From NCBI GenBank assembly GCA_035297265.1, contig DATGZH010000016.1, positions 4,392 through 68,391 of the forward strand: a stretch of DNA of 64,000 nt, written 5' to 3'. A program made the translations under genes and the position numbers. The notes under the pieces were generated by a model. It was not told the DNA's origin. It worked only from the letters and a program-made list of their open reading frames with translations, and ran no database searches. Of this stretch, positions 26,254-33,707 are shown piece by piece. Position 1 is the stretch's first letter. Every line of letters starts with the position of its first letter. Origin of the DNA: DATGZH01 sp035297265. GTDB taxonomy: Bacteria; Actinomycetota; Acidimicrobiia; Acidimicrobiales; RAAP-2.

Positions 26254-27399
26254 GTGAGCGACGCTCCGGCCGGGGGGGCGGCGCTGGACGCGCCTGCACC
26301 CTCTCTCGTCGACTGGTCCGCCGCCTCGCGCGTCGCCGAGTGGCTCGTGCGGCGCAACCCGCCGCCGCCCTCCTACCGGGCCGAGGCCGTCCAGGCCGAC
26401 TTCGAGGACCTGACCGCGCAGGCCGAGGACCTCGTGGCCGCGGCCACCGGTTGGCGGTCGCCGTCGGGACCGGCCCGGGCCCGGGTCACCGACAGGATCG
26501 GCTGGGTCCACGTCAACGTGGCCTCGATCCAACGGCTGCTCGGCCCCACCCTCAACAAGCTCGAGGCCCGGCGGGTCGAGGGCGGTGTCCCGGGCGCCCC
26601 GGCCTGGATGCCCCGCCAGCTCGTCGGGCTGGGGCGCACCATGAGCGGCGCCCAGCTCGGCCTGGTGCTCTCGTGGATGTCGACCCGGGTGCTCGGGCAG
26701 TACGACCTCCTCATCACCGAGGAGGCCGCCGAGGACCAGGACATGGTCTATTACGTCGGCCCCAACGTGGTGGGCCTGGAGCAGCGCCACGGGTTCGTCC
26801 CGAAGGAGTTCCGGCTCTGGCTGGCCCTCCACGAGGTGACCCACCGCTGCCAGTTCACCGCGGTGCCGTGGTTGCGCGGGCACTTCATGGCGCTCGTCGA
26901 CGAGGGGCTGGAGCCGCTGGCCGCCGACCCCCACCGGTTGGCCGACGCCCTCAAGCGGGCCACCGAGGAGCTGCGCTCGGGCCGGAGCCCGATGGGCGAG
27001 GCCGGCGTGCTCGGGCTCGTGGCCACGCCCGAGCAGCTCGACGCCATCCAGCGCATCCAGGCCCTCATGAGCCTGCTCGAGGGGCACGGCGACGTGACGA
27101 TGGACCGGGCGGGGGCCGACGCGGTACCGGCGGCGGCCCGCTTCTCGCGGATCCTCCGGGAGCGGCGCCAGCAGGTGCGCGGGCCGGCCCGCCTCCTCCA
27201 GCAGATCCTCGGCCTCGAGGCCAAGTTCCGCCAGTACGCCGAAGGCGAGCACTTCGTGAACGAGGTGGAGCGGGCCGGCGGTCCCGAGCTCCTGTCCCGG
27301 GTCTGGCAGGGCCCGGAGTGGCTGCCGACCCTCCACGAGATCCGGACGCCCGCCGATTGGGTGGCCCGGGTGACGGGTCCGGCGCTCGTCGCCGGGTGA
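26254..27399 (+). CDS. Zinc-dependent metalloprotease-like protein, DUF2342 family
   Basis: A 381-aa protein of the actinobacterial DUF2342 / 'coenzyme F420 biosynthesis associated' family. The zincin motif HEVTH is at residues 193-197, followed by RCQF and the EGL segment. The N-terminal SLVDWSAASRVAEWL and the IGWVHVNVASIQRLLGP block are also typical. The cellular substrate is unknown; proteolysis is inferred only from the zinc motif. It is coupled to the tilS gene by a GTGA, matching the actinobacterial order DUF2342-tilS-hpt. Confidence 0.88.
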   Translation: MSDAPAGGAALDAPAPSLVDWSAASRVAEWLVRRNPPPPSYRAEAVQADFEDLTAQAEDLVAAATGWRSPSGPARARVTDRIGWVHVNVASIQRLLGPTLNKLEARRVEGGVPGAPAWMPRQLVGLGRTMSGAQLGLVLSWMSTRVLGQYDLLITEEAAEDQDMVYYVGPNVVGLEQRHGFVPKEFRLWLALHEVTHRCQFTAVPWLRGHFMALVDEGLEPLAADPHRLADALKRATEELRSGRSPMGEAGVLGLVATPEQLDAIQRIQALMSLLEGHGDVTMDRAGADAVPAAARFSRILRERRQQVRGPARLLQQILGLEAKFRQYAEGEHFVNEVERAGGPELLSRVWQGPEWLPTLHEIRTPADWVARVTGPALVAG

Positions 27400-28916
27400 A
27401 CGACCCGGTGACGGCGGCCCCACCCGGGCTGGCGCCCCCGGTCGCAGACCTCCTCCGCCGCTGCACCTTTCCCCCGCCGGGCACCGAGCTCGCCTGTGCC
27501 GTGTCGGGCGGTCCGGACTCCCTCGCCCTCCTCGTCCTCGCCGTGGGCGCCGGCTGCCGGGTGACCGCCCTCCACGTCGACCACGGCCTGCGGCCGGGCT
27601 CGGCCGACGAGGCCGACCTGGTGGCGGCGGCCGCCGCCCGGTTCGGGGCAGCCTTCCGGGCCGAGCGGGTGGTCGTGGCCGAGGGACCCAACCTGGAGGC
27701 TCGGGCCCGGGCGGCCCGCTACGCCGCGCTCCCCGACGACGTGGCCACCGGCCACACCATGGACGACCAGGCCGAGACGGTCCTCCTCCACCTGCTCCGG
27801 GGGGCCGGGCTCGACGGGCGGGCGGCGATGGCCCCCGGACCCCGTCGTCCGCTGCTCGGTCTGCGCCGCCAGGAGACCCGGGCCTTCTGCGCCTCGCTCG
27901 GGCTCGCCGTCGTGGTGGACGAGAGCAACGACGACCCCCGGCATCTCCGCAACCGCGTCCGCCACGAGCTGCTCCCGCTATGCGCCGAGCTGTCGCGGCG
28001 CGACCCGGTCCCGGTGCTGGCCCGGCAGGCCACCCTCGCCCGGGACGAGGCCGCCCTCCTCGACGAGCTCGCCGCGGCCGCCGTGCCCGACCCGGCGGAC
28101 GCCCGCGAGCTCCGGGCCGCCCCCCCGGCCCTCGCCCGGCGGGCCGTCCGGCGGTGGCTGGGCGACGCCCGGGCCGCCGGCGAGCGCTACCCGCCGTCGG
28201 CCGACGAGGTGGCCCGGGTGCTGCACGTGGCGGCCGGCGGGGCGGTCGGGACCGAGCTCAGCGGGGGCCTCACGGTCCGCCGCTCGCAGGGGCGACTGGT
28301 CGTCGGCACCGCGGCGACCGGTAACCTCAGCCCGGTGAAGACCGAGGAGGTGGCGGCGCCGGCGCCCGAATGGGCCCGCCCGGGGGTCGGCCCGGTCGTG
28401 GTGAGCGAGGCAGCGCTCGCCGACCGGGTGGCCGAGCTCGGCGCGGCGATCACCGCCGACTACGCGGCCGACCCGCCGCTCCTCGTCGGGGTGCTGAAAG
28501 GGGCCATGCTCTTCATGAGCGACCTGTCCCGGGCCATCAGGCTCCCGGTCGACGTGGACTTCATGGCGGTCTCCTCCTACGGCAGCGCCACCCGCACCTC
28601 GGGTGTCGTGCGCATCGTGAAGGACCTCGACGCCGACCTCGAGGGCCGCCACGTGCTCGTGGTCGAGGACATCATCGACAGCGGCCTCACGCTCAATTAC
28701 CTCCGTCGCTACCTCGAGGCCCGCCGCCCCGAGAGCGTCGAGGTCTGCGCCCTCCTCGTGAAGGAGGGCCAGCAGCGGGCCGAGCTCGACCTGCGCTACG
28801 TGGGCTTCCGGATCCCGCCCGCCTTCGTGGTCGGCTACGGGCTCGACGTCGACGAGCGCTACCGCAACCTGGCCGCGGTACACGCCTACCTCGGCTCCGA
28901 CGGGGAGGCACCGTGA
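27396..28916 (+). CDS. tilS-hpt: TilS-HPRT bifunctional fusion: tRNA(Ile) lysidine synthase and hypoxanthine phosphoribosyltransferase
   Basis: One open frame of 506 residues covers two enzymes. Residues 1 to about 300 are TilS: the ATP-binding AVSGGPDSLALLVLA near 31, VDHGLRPGS and RNRVRHELLP. TilS makes lysidine at the wobble base of tRNA-Ile(CAU). Residues about 330-506 are HPRT: LVGVLKGAMLFMSDL, the PRPP loop VLVVEDIIDSGLTLNYL and VGYGLDVDERYRNL, for salvage of hypoxanthine and guanine. No stop separates them. A GTG at 28335 (residue 314) has no ribosome-binding site, so a real fusion is more likely than two genes, though internal initiation is possible. GTGA overlaps occur at both ends. 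Confidence 0.88.
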   Translation: MNDPVTAAPPGLAPPVADLLRRCTFPPPGTELACAVSGGPDSLALLVLAVGAGCRVTALHVDHGLRPGSADEADLVAAAAARFGAAFRAERVVVAEGPNLEARARAARYAALPDDVATGHTMDDQAETVLLHLLRGAGLDGRAAMAPGPRRPLLGLRRQETRAFCASLGLAVVVDESNDDPRHLRNRVRHELLPLCAELSRRDPVPVLARQATLARDEAALLDELAAAAVPDPADARELRAAPPALARRAVRRWLGDARAAGERYPPSADEVARVLHVAAGGAVGTELSGGLTVRRSQGRLVVGTAATGNLSPVKTEEVAAPAPEWARPGVGPVVVSEAALADRVAELGAAITADYAADPPLLVGVLKGAMLFMSDLSRAIRLPVDVDFMAVSSYGSATRTSGVVRIVKDLDADLEGRHVLVVEDIIDSGLTLNYLRRYLEARRPESVEVCALLVKEGQQRAELDLRYVGFRIPPAFVVGYGLDVDERYRNLAAVHAYLGSDGEAP

Positions 28917-29545
28917 GCATCGACGAAGAGCTGGCCCGGGCCGCACCGGTCGACAACGGCAACCGGCCCGCCGGGACCGGCGTCGACACCGCCCGCGTCG
29001 AGCGGGCCGTCACCGAGCTCCTCCTCGCCATCGGCGAGCAGCCCGACCGGGACGGTCTGCAGGACACGCCCCGCCGGGTGGCCGCCATGTACGAGGAGCT
29101 GTTCTCCGGGCTGGCCGACGACCCGTCCCGGCACCTCACGGTGACGTTCGCCGCCGAGCACGACGAGATGGTGATGGTGCGCGACATCCCGTTCGCCTCG
29201 CTCTGCGAGCACCACCTCGTGCCGTTCATCGGGCGGGCCCACGTGGCCTACATCCCGGGCGACGACGGCCGGATCACCGGCCTCTCCAAGCTGGCCCGGC
29301 TCGTCGACGGCTTCGCCCACCAGCTCCAGGTCCAGGAGCGCATGACGACCCAGATCGCCGACGCCATCGAGTCGGTGCTCGGCCCGAGGGGGGTGCTCGT
29401 GGTCGTCGAGGCCGAGCACCTCTGCATGTCGATGCGCGGGGTGAAGAAGCCTGGCACCCTCACGGTCACGTCCTCGGTGCGCGGCCTCTTCCGGTCCGAC
29501 GCCGCCACCAGGGCCGAGGCCATGCAGTTCGTCCACGGCCGCTGA
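28913..29545 (+). CDS. folE: GTP cyclohydrolase I (FolE)
   Basis: A 210-aa enzyme for the first step of folate synthesis, GTP to 7,8-dihydroneopterin triphosphate. The zinc and active-site motif SLCEHHLVPFIGRAHVAYIP lies near residue 100 and CMSMRGVKKPGT near 172. Length is normal for the family. GTG start overlaps the HPRT stop. It opens the folate group folE-folP-(pseudophosphatase)-folB-folK. The ftsH gene that often sits between hpt and folE in actinobacteria is missing here. Confidence 0.95.
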   Translation: MSIDEELARAAPVDNGNRPAGTGVDTARVERAVTELLLAIGEQPDRDGLQDTPRRVAAMYEELFSGLADDPSRHLTVTFAAEHDEMVMVRDIPFASLCEHHLVPFIGRAHVAYIPGDDGRITGLSKLARLVDGFAHQLQVQERMTTQIADAIESVLGPRGVLVVVEAEHLCMSMRGVKKPGTLTVTSSVRGLFRSDAATRAEAMQFVHGR

Positions 29546-29589
29546 GCGAGAAGGCCTCGGTCGGCCCGGCCGTCGCGTACGCTTCCCCC

Positions 29590-30441
29590 ATGACCGGTCA
29601 GCAGCACGGCCGGCCCCTGGTCATGGGTGTGTTGAACGTCACACCCGACTCCTTCTCCGACGGGGGCCGCTACGTCGAGCGCGACCGGGCGGTGGAAAGA
29701 GGGCTCGCCATGGTGGCCGAGGGGGCCGACCTGGTCGACGTGGGCGGCGAGTCGAGCCGGCCCGGGGCCACCCCCGTGGCCGTGGACGAGGAGCTCCGGC
29801 GGGTCGTCCCCGTCCTCCTGGCCCTGGCCGGCCGGGTGCGGCTCTCGGTCGACACGACGAAGGAGGTCGTGGCCAGGGCGGCGGTCGCCGCCGGGGCCAC
29901 GCTCCTGAACGACATCTCGGGCCGGCTCTGGCCGGTGGCCGCGGCCGAGGGCGTCGGCTGGGTGGCCATGCACATGCAGGGCACGCCGGCCGACATGCAG
30001 CTCGACCCCCACTACGGCGACGTGGTGGGCGAGGTCCACCGGTGGCTGCTCGAGCGCCTGCGGACGGCCCTCGACGCCGGCGTCGAGGAGGTGTGGGTGG
30101 ACCAGGGGATCGGCTTCGGCAAGACGGCCGAGCACAACCTGGCCCTCCTCGCCCACCTGGACGAGCTGGTCGAGGCGACGGCGGCCGCCGGCGGGCGCGG
30201 CGTGCTCGTCGGGACGAGCCGGAAGCGCTTCCTCGGGGCCTTCGGCGCCCCCGGGGACGAGCCGCTCGGCCCGGACGAGCGGCTGGAGGCCTCGCTCGCC
30301 ACCGCGGTCTGGGCGATGGCGCAGGGCGCGGGGATGGTGCGGGTCCACGACGTGGCGCCGACGGTGGTGGCGGCGGGCCTGGTGGGGCTCGCCGAGGAGG
30401 CGGCCGTGCCGGTCGGCGGGTCGATGGGAGGCAGTCGATGA
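29590..30441 (+). CDS. folP: Dihydropteroate synthase (FolP)
   Basis: A 283-aa TIM-barrel enzyme joining p-aminobenzoate to 6-hydroxymethyl-dihydropterin diphosphate, the sulfonamide target. Diagnostic segments: MGVLNVTPDSFSDGG near residue 12, DVGGESSRPGA near 48, DQGIGFGKT near 172 and GTSRKRFLG near 207. A 44-base gap separates it from folE. Its stop overlaps the ATG of the phosphatase-like gene as ATGA. Confidence 0.96.
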   Translation: MTGQQHGRPLVMGVLNVTPDSFSDGGRYVERDRAVERGLAMVAEGADLVDVGGESSRPGATPVAVDEELRRVVPVLLALAGRVRLSVDTTKEVVARAAVAAGATLLNDISGRLWPVAAAEGVGWVAMHMQGTPADMQLDPHYGDVVGEVHRWLLERLRTALDAGVEEVWVDQGIGFGKTAEHNLALLAHLDELVEATAAAGGRGVLVGTSRKRFLGAFGAPGDEPLGPDERLEASLATAVWAMAQGAGMVRVHDVAPTVVAAGLVGLAEEAAVPVGGSMGGSR

Positions 30442-30950
30442 AAGGCAAGTGGGCGGCGGGCATCCCGCCCCGCAACTTCACCTGGGTGGTGCGCGACCGT
30501 CTGGCGTTGTCCGAACGGCCCGGCGGCTTCGCGCCCAACCACCGACGGGTCCGGCGCCAGGAGGAGATCATCTGGCTGCAGGTCCAGCAGTTCGACAAGG
30601 TGATCTCGCTGCTCCCGTCGCCCCACAACCTCCAGGCCTACGAGGAGCAGGGCCTGGCCCACGCCCACTACCCGTTGTCGCCGGCCACCGACCCGCGCAC
30701 CGTCCTCGCCGACTGCTACCGGGACCTCGACCGCTCGCTCGCCGAGGGCCTGAAGGTCCTCGTGCACCAAGAGGAGCTCGGTGACCGGGTGATGGGCGCG
30801 GTCGCCGGATACCTCGTGTGGTCGGGGCGGCTGGCCTCGGGTCCGCAGGCGGTGGCCCTCACCGAGCACGTCGTCGGGCGCCAGATGGGCTCGACCGGTC
30901 GCGAGCTCGTCGTGACCGTCGAGAGCATGCCGCCCCGCCAGAAGGTGTGA
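30438..30950 (+). CDS. Catalytically dead dual-specificity phosphatase-like protein
   Basis: A 170-aa protein that resembles the PTP/DSP phosphatase fold. The P-loop position reads VHQEELGDRVMGAVAGYLVW: His110, Gln111, then five residues, then Arg117, so the H-C-x5-R signature is intact except that the catalytic Cys is Gln. The preceding strands (FDKVISLLPSPHNLQAYEE, HAHYPL) match the usual order before the P-loop. It may bind a phosphorylated ligand without hydrolysis, or be a remnant. It is locked between folP and folB by ATGA and GTGA overlaps. Removal of phosphates from dihydroneopterin triphosphate would be the missing folate step, but the Cys loss argues against catalysis. The fold call is inference from motif spacing. 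Confidence 0.6.
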   Translation: MKGKWAAGIPPRNFTWVVRDRLALSERPGGFAPNHRRVRRQEEIIWLQVQQFDKVISLLPSPHNLQAYEEQGLAHAHYPLSPATDPRTVLADCYRDLDRSLAEGLKVLVHQEELGDRVMGAVAGYLVWSGRLASGPQAVALTEHVVGRQMGSTGRELVVTVESMPPRQKV

Positions 30951-31327
30951 CCGGGGTCGGCACCCACCACCTCGAGGTCCGCGGGCTGCGGGTGGTGGCC
31001 GTCCACGGCGTGCTCCCCGAGGAGCGGGAACGCCCCCAGCCCTTCGAGCTCGACCTCGACGTGGCGGTCGCCCTCGGGCCGGGGCTCACCGACGACCTCG
31101 CCCGGACCGTCGACTACGGCGCGCTCGTCGAACGGGCCAGCGCCGTCGTGACCGGCCGGTCCTACCAGCTGCTCGAGACGCTGGCCGACGCGGTGGCGGC
31201 CGAGCTCCTCGGCGCCGACGACCGGGTGGTCGAGGTGGAGGTCGTCGTGCGCAAGCTGCGGCCGCCCGTTCCGGCCGAGCTGGCGTCGGTGGGCGTGGCC
31301 GTCGTGCGCCGGCGGGCGGACCGTTGA
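30947..31327 (+). CDS. folB: Dihydroneopterin aldolase (FolB)
   Basis: A 126-aa tunnelling-fold enzyme converting 7,8-dihydroneopterin to 6-hydroxymethyl-7,8-dihydropterin and glycolaldehyde. VRGLRVVAVHGVLPEERERPQPF (residues 11-33) holds the substrate-binding and catalytic residues, and TVDYGALVERA and LLETLADAVA are typical. The usual KP near the C-terminal active site appears as RKLRPPVP. GTG start overlaps the phosphatase-like gene stop. Confidence 0.93.
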   Translation: MTGVGTHHLEVRGLRVVAVHGVLPEERERPQPFELDLDVAVALGPGLTDDLARTVDYGALVERASAVVTGRSYQLLETLADAVAAELLGADDRVVEVEVVVRKLRPPVPAELASVGVAVVRRRADR

Positions 31328-31333
31328 GCGGCG

Positions 31334-31846
31334 GTGGTTGACGAGCGACCGGTGAGCGGGGACCGGTCGACGCACCGGGCCTTCCTCGGACTCGGCTCCA
31401 ACCTCGGCGACCGCCGGCGGTACCTCGCCGACGCGCTGGCGGCGCTCAGCGCCGAGGGCGACGTCGTCGCGGTGTCGCCCCTCTACGAGACCGAGCCGGT
31501 CGGCGGTCCGGAGGGCCAGGGGCCCTATCTCAACCTCGTGGTCGAGCTCTGCACCAGGGACGACGCCCGCCGGCTGCTGGAGCGCTGCCGCCGGCTGGAG
31601 GAGGCCGCCGGCCGGGTGCGCACGGTGCGGTATGGCCCGCGCACCCTCGACGCCGACGTCCTCTTCGTGGAGGGCGAGTCGGTCGACGAGGAGGACCTCG
31701 TCGTCCCCCACCCCCGCATGTTCGAGCGGCGCTTCGTGCTCGCCCCGCTGGCCGACCTCGCTCCCGAGCTGGTGGCGCCCGAGCGCCTGGCGGCCAGTGG
31801 TGGGCAGGTCACCCGGCTCGGTACACTTTCGGTGCAGTCTCCGTAG
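31334..31846 (+). CDS. folK: 2-amino-4-hydroxy-6-hydroxymethyldihydropteridine diphosphokinase (FolK)
   Basis: A 170-aa HPPK that transfers diphosphate from ATP to hydroxymethyl-dihydropterin. Motifs: AFLGLGSNLGDRRRYL near residue 16, SPLYETEPVGG near 48, RYGPRTLDADVLF near 97 (the catalytic Asp pair is D-x-D) and VPHPRMFERRFVLAPL near 121. The GTG start is 6 bases after the folB stop. It completes the pterin branch started by folE. Confidence 0.96.
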   Translation: MVDERPVSGDRSTHRAFLGLGSNLGDRRRYLADALAALSAEGDVVAVSPLYETEPVGGPEGQGPYLNLVVELCTRDDARRLLERCRRLEEAAGRVRTVRYGPRTLDADVLFVEGESVDEEDLVVPHPRMFERRFVLAPLADLAPELVAPERLAASGGQVTRLGTLSVQSP

Positions 31847-31890
31847 AAGGCGACCGGCACCCGGCAGGGGCTGGAGCGCAAGGAGGTCCC

Positions 31891-32718
31891 GTGCGAACCG
31901 TGCGGTTCATCGGCCCCGGGAGGGCCGGTTGCTCGCTGGCTGACGCCCTGTCGCAGTCCGGCTGGCAGGTCCTCGGCCTGCTGGGTCGGCGCGACGACCA
32001 ATCGAAGGCGGCCGAGGGTGTCGACGCCCTCGTGATCGCCACCCCGGACGACGCGGTGGCCGACGTGGCGGCGGCCGTGCGGCCGGTGCCGGGCACGGTC
32101 GTCGTGCACCTGTCCGGCTCGCTCGGGCTCGACGTGCTCTCGACCCACCGGCGGCCCGCCGCCCTCCACCCCCTCGTCCCGCTGCCCAACCCCGAGCTCG
32201 GCGCCCGGCGACTCCGGGAGGGCGCGACGTTCGGCGTGGCCGGCGACCCGCTCGTGGCCGAGATGGTCGCGTCGCTCGGCGGGCGGGCGGTCGAGCTCGC
32301 CGACGAGGACCGGGCGGCGTACCACGCCGCCGCCTGCATCGCCGCCAACCACGTCGTCGCCCTGCTCGGCCAGGTCGAGCGGGTGGCCGCTCGGGCCGGC
32401 CTCGGGCTCGACGACTTCGTCGGCCTGACCCGGGCCGCCCTCGACGACGTGGCCCGGCTCGGCCCGCGCCGCGCCCTCACCGGGCCGGCCGCCCGCGGTG
32501 ACTGGGCCACGCTCGCCCGCCACCGCGACGCCCTCCCCCCCGAGGAGCGGCCCGCCTACAACGCGCTGGTCGGCCTGGCGATCCACCTCGCCGAGGGCCC
32601 GCCGAGCGGGCGGGTCGAGCGCCGAGCCGTCGCGGCGGACGACGACGTCGTCGACGACGTCCCCGAGGTGCGCGTGCCGTGGCCGGTGCCCGCTGGGGCC
32701 GGCGCGGGCGGGGCCTGA
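31891..32718 (+). CDS. Rossmann-like / DUF2520 domain protein
   Basis: A 275-aa NAD(P)-binding protein. The Rossmann motif FIGPGRAGCSLADAL is at residues 6-20, then VIATPDDAVADVAAAV. The DUF2520 C-terminal helical domain follows with YHAAACIAANHVVALL. The fold resembles 6-phosphogluconate and ketopantoate reductase families. It sits directly before panC, so a ketopantoate-reductase-like role is a reasonable guess, not shown. The GTG start has a perfect AAGGAGGT upstream (31880-31887). The last 30 residues are rich in Val, Pro and Gly. Confidence 0.82.
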   Translation: MRTVRFIGPGRAGCSLADALSQSGWQVLGLLGRRDDQSKAAEGVDALVIATPDDAVADVAAAVRPVPGTVVVHLSGSLGLDVLSTHRRPAALHPLVPLPNPELGARRLREGATFGVAGDPLVAEMVASLGGRAVELADEDRAAYHAAACIAANHVVALLGQVERVAARAGLGLDDFVGLTRAALDDVARLGPRRALTGPAARGDWATLARHRDALPPEERPAYNALVGLAIHLAEGPPSGRVERRAVAADDDVVDDVPEVRVPWPVPAGAGAGGA

Positions 32719-32721
32719 GCG

Positions 32722-33630
32722 GTGCTGGTCACCGAGCGCCTCGCCGAGTGCCGGGCCGCCCTCGACGACGCCCGGGCGACGGGGCGCACGGTCGGTCTCG
32801 TCCCGACGATGGGGGCGTTGCACGCCGGCCACCGCGCCCTCATCGACCGGGCCGCGGCGACCGACGACGTCGTGGCGGTCACGATCTTCGTCAACCCGCT
32901 CCAGTTCGGCGACCCCGACGACCTGGCGCACTACCCGCGCCCGCTGGCCGACGACCTCGACGTGTGCCGGGCGAGCGGCGCGGCTGTCGTGGCCGTGCCT
33001 GCGGTCGAGGAGATGTACCCGGGCTGGCCGGAGCCGCTCGGTACGACGGTCGGCGTGCCCGCACTCGCCCGCCGCCTCGAGGGGGCCTCCCGGCCCGGCC
33101 ACTTCGACGGCGTGGCCACGGTCGTGACGAAGCTCTTCGCGATGGCCGGTGCCTGCCGGGCGTACTTCGGCGAGAAGGACTTCCAGCAGCTCGCCCTGGT
33201 CCGCCGGCTCGTGGCCGATCTCTCCCTCCCGGTCGACGTCGTCGGCTGCCCGACGGTGCGCGACCCCGACGGCCTCGCCCTCTCCAGCCGCAACGTGCGG
33301 CTGTCGGCGGCCGAGCGGCAGGCGGCGCTCGCCCTCCCCCGGGCTCTGGCGGTGGGGCGCAGCCGCATCGGGGCCGGTGAGCGGCGCCCGGCCGCGGTCG
33401 AGCGAGCCATGGCCGAGTCCGTGGCCGACGAGCCGCTCGTCGAGCTCGACTACGCGGTGGTCGTCGACGCCGAACGGCTGGAACCGCCGCCCACGCTCGA
33501 GACCGACCGCCCGCTCCGCCTGCTGGCGGCGGCGGCGGTGGGTTCGGTGCGCCTCATCGACAACTGCGCCGCAGAGCGGCGGCAGGTGGGCGCGTTCGGG
33601 AGGACGCTCGCCGGCGTGGCGCGAGACTGA
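32722..33630 (+). CDS. panC: Pantothenate synthetase (PanC)
   Basis: A 302-aa ligase joining pantoate and beta-alanine with ATP. The HIGH-like VPTMGALHAGHRALI is near residue 27, FVNPLQFGDPDDL near 55, ACRAYFGEKDFQQ near 143 and the KMSKS-like DGLALSSRNVRL near 182. The GTG start is 3 bases after the DUF2520 gene stop. panB and panD are not in this window. Confidence 0.95.
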   Translation: MLVTERLAECRAALDDARATGRTVGLVPTMGALHAGHRALIDRAAATDDVVAVTIFVNPLQFGDPDDLAHYPRPLADDLDVCRASGAAVVAVPAVEEMYPGWPEPLGTTVGVPALARRLEGASRPGHFDGVATVVTKLFAMAGACRAYFGEKDFQQLALVRRLVADLSLPVDVVGCPTVRDPDGLALSSRNVRLSAAERQAALALPRALAVGRSRIGAGERRPAAVERAMAESVADEPLVELDYAVVVDAERLEPPPTLETDRPLRLLAAAAVGSVRLIDNCAAERRQVGAFGRTLAGVARD

Positions 33631-33633
33631 AGG

Positions 33634-33652
33634 GGCGCCGCGCTGCGGCGCC
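33634..33652 (+). terminator. GC hairpin between panC and nadB
   Basis: GGCGCCGC, a 3-base loop and GCGGCGCC form a perfect 8-bp stem starting just 4 bases after the panC stop. A T-run is missing. It could stop or weaken transcription between the folate/pantothenate and NAD genes. Confidence 0.45.
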
Positions 33653-33707
33653 GCGGGTACCGCGGACCGAGTCGGGCCCCGATGAGCCGCGAGAAAGAGA
33701 GAGCGCG

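Noticed and set aside
28335..28916. A separate hpt gene starting at the internal GTG
   Set aside because: There is no ribosome site before it and the frame is continuous with tilS, so the fusion is preferred, although internal initiation cannot be excluded.
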